Shown piece after piece: positions 57,344 to 64,000 of a stretch of DNA of 64,000 nt. The translations under genes were made by a program, and so were the position numbers. Source of the stretch: Ciborinia camelliae (Eukaryota > Ascomycota > Leotiomycetes > Helotiales > Sclerotiniaceae); NCBI GenBank assembly GCA_025890175.1, contig JANPYM010000018.1, positions 136,071 through 200,070 on the forward strand, written 5' to 3'. Below the pieces are notes generated by a model. The model worked only from the letters and a program-made list of their open reading frames with translations. It was not told where the DNA came from and did no database searches. Every line of letters begins with the position of its first letter. Within the stretch, counting starts at the first letter, position 1.

Positions 57344-58171
57344 AACGATTCGCCACAATTTAACGGCGTGTTTCATCTGCATGTCGCGATAACGATTAGC
57401 GGACCGTAAAGCACAAGACTTGGAATGGACAAAGGAGAGGTCTTATATTTTTGGAAAATTCGCAATCATTTGCCCAATTGAGACTGTTTTACCACAGAAA
57501 AGCTTCTCGAAGAACGTGTATGCAGGTATTTATGCAGCTTACTCCGTGCGACATGCTCAAATTTTCAGCCCCCAAATCAAAATTTTCCATGCGAGGTCGA
57601 GGCACAATCTGCAAAACCATGAGTTTTCAGGGATGAAGAATATTCGGTAGAGGGTGCGGTGTTCTATGATAGGCAATCTACCATGTGTCAGACAGGGTAA
57701 GTTACGGTTACGTTAGGCAAGCTATATTCTAGAAACCTTCCATATCCCCGATCTGCTGCAGGTGTATCCAGTCACATTACCTCGTCGTCGTCATGACAGT
57801 CAGATGGTACCTTGTTCTCTCTTGTCATCGTAACATTCAATGCAGGAACCAGAATTGTTTCCACATGGCTTTTATCTTGGTCTTCATAATCCAAGAAGAT
57901 AACCCAACTCTGTGATGGGGGCCTACAATGGTTCTTTGTACACCGGATCCCACTAATATTTGTTTTCCTCCTTCAAAAAGAAGCATTTTCTTCTTGACAT
58001 AGATATTCCAAACGCTGGACAAATCGTCATCGTGTGCATACTTCTCTCAAAATTCCCAGTTCACTCGATTTGCGGCCGTACAAAACGGTGAGGATATTCA
58101 ATGCCTGGTGGGTTGTCTCGTCCTCGTTCTCCTCCAGCCTAGTATACTGCTAACAACTGATAGTTGATGCC
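57344..58171. other. Intergenic spacer, no gene recognised
   Basis: Short ORFs only; a 61-codon minus frame at 57837-58022 (with VGPHHRVGLSSWIMKT) looks protein-like in composition but I cannot assign it. Confidence 0.45.
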
Positions 58172-60216
58172 ATGGCAGCCCCTAGTAGATCATCTTCATA
58201 CTATGGCGATATGGGCAACGGGCTCTATGCCTCAAGCTTTGATGATTATCAAAGTGGTATCGATCAGTCTCTTGATTTCGGCCACGTCCCGTCTTCGGAC
58301 TTCTACCTCGGGCCGGAAATGTTTTTGATTCCTCAAATGCTTGGTGAACAACCTTACCCTCCTCAGCCAATATTCGCCGACATGACACCCATATATGATC
58401 AGTTACAATTTCAGTCGCATCGTGCTGGAACTAGCAGTACTAGAGTCAGTAACCAAACACAACTTCCACCCAGACCACTCGATGAAAACCTCAAACAAAT
58501 GCCCACAGAGCCTCGAAAAAGTTCGGAAAATACAAAAAATCATTACGCAGCAGGAGACAATTATTACGAGGAAGGTATTGATGAAAATCTTGAATATTCC
58601 CGCAAGAAACGGAGATCTTCTGAAGACAAGAAGACACGAAAACCAAGCATACCACATGCGAATGTCTTTAAGTTGGATTTGAGCATTCCATCAATTTCTC
58701 AAGCGGAGTCGCAGCCCATATTATCGCAAGAATCTTTGAGTTCGGTTTTTGAGGTGAATTTGAATCAACAGCCAAAACGTAAAGCTCGTAGCGCCTTTAC
58801 GCCACAAGGAAAGAAGAAAGTGGAAGCAGTAAGGAGCGTTGGCGCCTGCATTCAATGCAAGTTTAGAAAACGAACCGTAAATTGATCATCAACTCCATAT
58901 TGAAGCGTTTAGCTGACGGATGCAGTGCGAGACAAGCGAGCCTTGCATGTTATGCATTCGACGGACTGGCAACGTAGAGTCGGCGGCAATTCTATGTACA
59001 AGAGAATCGCCTTTTATTGAACTCTCAATAACTGAATGTGAATACTCCACTTTCATGAGAAGACTATGATACTAATATTACAGTTTACTCCAGCAATTAC
59101 TCCAAGCGTATAACTAACTTCGATGTCAACTTTTCAGGCGTGGAGGGTCAATGTACAACCACGATAATTGATGGAAGAGGACCAAACTCTTATCCTTTGA
59201 ATCTTAAAGTTATTGAAGTACAATTCTCATCCTTGAATGAAGATATACTCCAGGAAGTTTGCAGAATAACTCGACCCAACTCTAGCGCTTTATGTCAACA
59301 AAATTCCGGCCTAGATCATCCGGATGCCATTACTATTTTGGATTCGGAATTATTCTCATCAACAGACCTTGAGAAATGGGTTATGGAATACACATACGAT
59401 AACAGGCTTGATATTGTTAATTCCACCTCTTTTATGTTCGGTGTCGCATACGCTAAGGAAAATCTGTCTCATGTAAGCTCCATCATCTATTTCAATACAC
59501 TGGATTACTACATATGCCACTAACACAGAGAAGGCAGATCTAATAGAGAACATGACAAAGCTCATGGCACTAAACTACATGCTATGCAATGGATGGAAAA
59601 TCATACCACTCACCGGCGAGCAAGATACAGATACCCGATACCCCGCACTACGAGCACAAGTTGATACACAACTTTTCCATCTCCTCTATAATGCCGAAAA
59701 TCTTGTGTGCCAAGAGCTCCAGCGACTAGTGTTCAAAACATCTGGGCAGTTGCCCAAAGACGCCGTTGTTCCTGTGGCATTGGTGTTGTGGTTGCTTACC
59801 GGGTTGCATAGTTGGAGAGCGAGTTGTCTCGTCAGTTTGAGGGAAGGAAACGATTCTCGTGTGTGCTATCCACCATACCCTCTCTCACTATATGTTTTTA
59901 TTGAGATTCTAACTACCTATCTATAGCATCCTCAGGAACACCAGCATCACCTGCATCTCACCAAAAGCATATTCTTAACCTCCTCATCAGCGTTCTTACT
60001 GCCCTATTCCGATCTTCATTCCCGCTACTCGTGGACTTCGAAGATAAATTCAACAGGGATTTGCTGGGAGCAAATGAGGACTTGATACAATTATCCAAAA
60101 AATTGAGGAGAGATCTAATAGCATTCAAGAGAAGAGGCTATCTTCAGGCTTGGAAATGCAACAAGGGATTCTTGAAAGAACAAGTTGATAGATTGAGGGA
60201 CGTCTTGACAGAGTAA
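58172..60216 (+). CDS. Zn2Cys6 fungal transcription factor
   Basis: Five exons: 58172-58876, 58926-59037, 59084-59472, 59531-59858, 59927-60216, giving 607 aa. The N-terminal 215 residues are low-complexity with a basic stretch (SRKKRRSSEDKKTRKPS). The binuclear zinc cluster lies at about residues 225-265 and spans the first intron: C-x2-C-x6-C in ACIQCKFRKRTC, then C-x2-C (EPCMLC) and a last Cys 13 residues on, longer than the usual 6-9. There is no obvious fungal_trans middle homology region; the C-terminal half is helical. Such proteins bind CGG-containing DNA in the nucleus. A cluster placed in mid-protein is a known minority arrangement in fungi. Exon 4/5 borders (TCTC|GTGTGT, CTATAG|CATCC) are the least certain. 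Confidence 0.8.
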
Positions 60217-61050
60217 ACATCTACGGGCTTGGAGAAACGGAAGCGTGAAAAGTTTTGTAAACCATTGTAAGAAATTCGGGGTATTTGAGGGCGTTGTTTG
60301 GATTTACATGGAACAGATTGCACAGTCATGATTGTCATGAAATAGGGTAGGGGATTATGACGGTCGACGAATGTACGAATGTCTCGGGATATATGACACA
60401 GCCTTGAATGACGTGAGACCCCGTTGACTTAGGATAGTTCAGTACAGTGAGATTGCTGTCAGGCAACATTTCTTTCAGGGGTTGGCTGATGACTCCATGT
60501 GCCGTCGAAAAGCCACTTTCTATCCCAAATTTAATCTGTCGTTACCCTTTTGCGCCTTTTTTACAACAGACATTATTGTAGCTCGGAGAATTGGGATAGT
60601 ATATTGAGGATTTACATGTCAATTAATTTTGATAATGATGGGGTTGGGATTCGGGAACACGCATGGCGTATATTGAACTTGGCTAAGCTGTGAGTGAACT
60701 AATTAATGTTGAAAGAATTGATTGAATTGTTGAGGAATGAGGTGGGTGATGGACGGCATCTTTGTGATCTGCATGACTCGTGTTAGTCACAAAGTATCAA
60801 AGAACCTCAAATTGAAACACAGCATCTTCTTTACAATGAACGGGATTATTTTATTTGCATCAACATTTATCGATTTGATCATAAAGAACCTAATAAATGT
60901 ATTTGGAGCAGGCCCATTCAATTATTCTACAGGGCCGTGACTTCGGCAACATTGATTGATCGCGGGGTGGCCTTCAGTAGGTAGCCGGAAATGATCCATA
61001 CCCCTAGAGGCACACTAGAAGATATAGAAGCTTTCCAATATAACTACAAA
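60217..61050. other. Intergenic spacer, no gene recognised
   Basis: AT-rich with no repeat of note. An upstream in-frame ATG of the next gene lies at 60991. Confidence 0.5.
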
Positions 61051-62610
61051 ATGTCTATTCCGGTCACAAGCTCAGAAAACTCCCCATCGCCATCAAACAC
61101 TCGTTCACATGAACCATTTGGCTCTTCAACCCCATATGCTGAACCCCTATGGTATTCCCGTAATGTTTCCCCGCATTACACGACTTCCCATCGCAAACTT
61201 CGCGCCGCAGTACGAAAGTATATCGATGAAGAGATTCTGCCGCATGCTTTTGATTGGGAATCTGCAGGCAAAGTACCAGACTTGGCACGTGTAGAGCCCG
61301 TAACCTTTGAACCCTACTGACGAAGTGGACAGGCATTCCAGAGACATGCCGAACTAGGCTATCTAGCTTTGAGTACGGGACTTTCAGATGTACAGTTACC
61401 GGGGGATATTAAGTTTGAGGAATGGGACTCGTGGCATACCTTGATTGTTACGGATGAGTTGTCGCGTGTTGTGAGATCAATTTTTAGATTGCAAACTATC
61501 TTCCCAACTGACACAGTCCAGGCATATACTGGTGTATTGTGGGGTCTTGGAGGAGGCAATGGAATCGGAGTTCCTCCAATTGTGAATTTCGGAACAGAAG
61601 AACAGAAAGCTAAATTTCTACCTGGTGTTGCTAATGGCCGCATAAGATTTTGTCTTGGCATCACGGAGCCCGATGCTGGCTCTGATGTAGCCAATATCAA
61701 AACTACTGCAATCAGGAAAGGAGACCACTATCTAGTCAATGGCTCGAAGAAATGGATCACCAATGGTATATGGGCTGATTATGTCACGGCAGCAGTTCGT
61801 ACCGGGGGCGCTGGTGCGACTGGAATATCGCTTCTCATTATTCCACTGAAAGCCGAAGGAGTTTCTCGGAGAATGATGCACAATTCAGGGGTCGGAGCAT
61901 CGGGTAGCACATTCATTACTTTCGATGATGTAAAAGTTCCGGTGGAAAACCTCCTACACAAAGAGAACCGCGGATTTGAGGTCATCATGTCTAATTTCAA
62001 TGCCGAGCGCAAAAGTATTGCTACATCGGCTATTAGGTTAAGTAGAGTATGTGCAGAAGATGCGTGGAAACATGCCTGTACCCGTGAAACATTTGGAAAG
62101 AAATTGGTCGAGAACCCGGTCATTCGAGCGAAATTTGTGAAGATGGGAAGAATGATTGAACCTGCCCAAGCATTTCTTGAGCAGTTGACTTGGTTGATTG
62201 AATCGAGTAGAAAAAGTGGTGGAGAGAATGATGTGAGGATTGGAGGTATGACGGCCATGCTAAAAGTCGTTAGCACTCGGTGTCTTGAGAAGTGTGTGAG
62301 AGAGGCCCAACAAATCATGGGTGGGCTGGGTTATGCTCGAGGTGGTAAAGGTGGAAGGTAAGTTTGCTTGTCAATGTGCGAAAACAGAATTCCTGTTTAC
62401 AATACTTTTAGGATTGAGGCTATCTCGAGGGATGTGCGTGTTATGGCTGTTGGTAAGCGTCTCTCCTTTAACGGAACTTTCATTGAGCTTGAATTATTGC
62501 CCATGATGATTTTTACAGGTGGTGGGAGCGAGGAAATCATGAGCGAACTCGCGATCAAGGAAGAGGTCAAAGACCTAACGAAATATTCAAGCACCTCGAG
62601 CAAGCTTTGA
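61051..62610 (+). CDS. Acyl-CoA dehydrogenase
   Basis: Four exons, 61051-61272, 61333-62357, 62412-62452, 62519-62610, giving 459 aa. Family signatures are clear: CLGITEPDAGSDVANIKTTA (FAD/substrate region), the KKWITNG motif, ARETFGKKLV-like CTRETFGKKLVENPV, and the C-terminal QIMGGLGYARGGKGGR ... DVRVMAV|GGGSEEIM, whose two short introns are fixed by this conserved block. The flavoenzyme oxidises acyl-CoA to the 2-enoyl form in mitochondria or peroxisomes; chain specificity is unknown. No cytochrome b5 domain is present. The first intron is uncertain: the GTACCA donor at 61273 gives a 60-bp intron but drops the VP after AGK that relatives keep. An in-frame ATG at 60991 would add 20 residues. 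Confidence 0.9.
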
Positions 62611-63685
62611 ATTACATAAATCAGTTTCTCGTAAATTTGGAGAAAGAAAATACATATGGCCAAACTCAAGACTGCCCTGCATTGGCCTGATAGTCCTAGG
62701 TGACTCAGGGGTAGTCGTTGCACAACTAGCGGTAGCTACCTACGTTGAGACATAGACGGAAATTCTCAATTGGCTCTCATCCTAACTGATTCTCATCCGG
62801 ACTTTCATCATTTTGCTACAATTGAATATCTCAATGGACCTAGAGAATTCTCTTCTGAACTTGAAATTATTTCTCCCAGGACCTTTCTACAACAAAAGGC
62901 GAGGTGGTCGTCCAGAAGCTTAATCTCCAGAAGGCCCACCACGTTGGATCAAAAGTTTACCTACCCACGTGATAGCAGGCTAGTACGAGTCATTTTAAGT
63001 ATGTGGGGACATTGATATAGCGATGATACTAAAAAAAGGCATTTATTGGGGAAAAGGCTTAAAAGCTTGCAAAAAGCTTTGTTTGCGTCCTGTTCATATT
63101 AAAATCTCTCGGCGATTGGAGCATGGCCAGGAGCGTAACGTATGTGAATGTGTACGTATAGAGTAAATGCATCTACGGACTGCATCAAGTTGCCACAGGT
63201 GTTTTGAGAAAAGTGCTCATGGGTCAGTATTTTCGCAGGCTTTCTAAGATTTAGATGATCTCTTCTGAGTTGCGGGTCCGAAAATAGACATTTCAGCTTT
63301 ACCATATGCGCAGGACACATACTCCCAAGGTATCACTGTTCAATGCCCCTATCACCGATTTTAAGCTCTCATACCATCAGGATTCGAATGGCTAGCAAAC
63401 TATCTCTTTTCAAGAAGTAATGCAAATTCTATATTTTGGGCGAACTTCGTGTACAAGTTGACGAAAAGAATTAGGACTGAGCCCCGCTCGACAAAGTCAC
63501 GCATTCCTTCCTAGTCATCGAGGTCGAGTGGAATGATAAATAGCTTGATATACGCCAGCCCATCGTCCTCGTGAGGTCTTAGGTGAACAATTGTCTGCGA
63601 TTTCATCCATCCTTGTTCACAACTTGCCATCTTTCCCGTATTTAATCAACAATAATTACAAAATAACAACTATCCGGTCCCTCGC
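62611..63685. other. Intergenic spacer, no gene recognised
   Basis: Between the 3' ends of the acyl-CoA dehydrogenase gene and a minus-strand gene at the right edge. Only short unassigned ORFs. Confidence 0.5.
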
Positions 63686-64000
63686 TTAGACGTGTTGTTT
63701 ACTGCTAGTCGCGCTCAATCCATCTTCATAAGTAACCGTAACTTCTTGATGGCGTCGGATCCCTCCATTTTTGGGATTTTCTGGCGAACTTGAGAGAATG
63801 CAGGTATCGCTATCGGTATCGTTATCCGGACCCGCTCGCGTCGCTTCCAAGTCGAAGTCGGTTGCGTGCTTGTTTCCGCGATTCCTCGATTTCAAGCCGT
63901 ACTCTTCACCGGCAGTGGCACCAGTCTTATGGTTTTTGTAGCCGTAGTTTTGGTGGTAGAGTCCCCCGGTCGAACTTCCTCCTGTAAATCGATTGTAGAG
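63686..64000 (-). CDS. C-terminal end of probable membrane protein (partial)
   Basis: An open frame on the minus strand runs from the window edge (64000) to the stop at 63688-63686, 104 residues. It is hydrophilic, Gly/Ser/Tyr-rich at first (FTGGSSTGGLYHQNYGY), then EEYGLKSRNRGN and a C-terminal HQEVTVTYEDGLS. Tails of this type, with EVTVxYE near the end, are common in fungal Pth11-like/rhodopsin-domain seven-helix proteins, so this may be the cytosolic tail of one. The body of the gene lies outside the window, so this is a tentative call; an exon border could also fall within the visible part. Confidence 0.45.
   Translation of the reverse strand, partial: LYNRFTGGSSTGGLYHQNYGYKNHKTGATAGEEYGLKSRNRGNKHATDFDLEATRAGPDNDTDSDTCILSSSPENPKNGGIRRHQEVTVTYEDGLSATSSKQHV

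Overview
This 64 kb window looks like nuclear DNA of a filamentous ascomycete (Pezizomycotina). Genes carry short GT-AG introns (about 50-120 bp). The gene set includes a fungal Zn2Cys6 regulator, a HET-domain gene, a squalene synthase of fungal ERG9 type, a Pmp3 proteolipid and an Adp1-type ABC transporter. Spacers are rich in TAGGTA/TACC motifs of the kind I associate with Leotiomycetes such as Botrytis and Sclerotinia; that placement is inference. All exon borders were read by eye from splice sites, reading frame and family expectation, and the exon lengths add up to whole codons for every complete model.

Layout. 0-20 kb: 3' end of a nucleotide-rhamnose synthase/epimerase-reductase; DnaJ-X cochaperone; GNAT acetyltransferase; AIF/AMID-like flavoprotein; ERG9 (minus); SLC35/TPT-type transporter; Adp1-like ABCG transporter (minus); class I/II aminotransferase; small membrane protein (minus). 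20-30 kb: a decaying block with a HET-domain pseudogene (minus), a broken Ure2-like GST (plus) and a SET-domain protein, followed by a spacer holding an unexplained cluster of five palindromes. 30-44 kb: conserved small fungal protein (minus), PMP3, divergent CAX exchanger, S10 serine carboxypeptidase, membrane-anchored alpha/beta hydrolase, and RPEL-repeat protein. A run of 10 Ns at 41208-41217 is flanked by two identical 111-bp copies, which looks like an unmerged contig overlap. 44-64 kb: mitochondrial EF-G (minus) divergent from DNA polymerase kappa; a 4.6 kb gene-poor stretch; 4'-phosphopantetheinyl transferase (minus) divergent from an MDR oxidoreductase; Zn2Cys6 regulator; acyl-CoA dehydrogenase; and the C-terminal end of a probable membrane protein at the right edge.

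Most genes are ordinary housekeeping or metabolic genes with no cluster logic: sterol synthesis, mitochondrial translation, lesion bypass, carrier-protein activation, ion homeostasis and secreted proteolysis. I found no convincing tRNA, CRISPR array or intact transposon, and no new multi-gene system. The most unusual signals are the palindrome cluster at 29.43-29.78 kb, the HET/GST decay block, the altered signature motifs in the CAX exchanger, and the strong contrast in spacer repeat content between different parts of the window.
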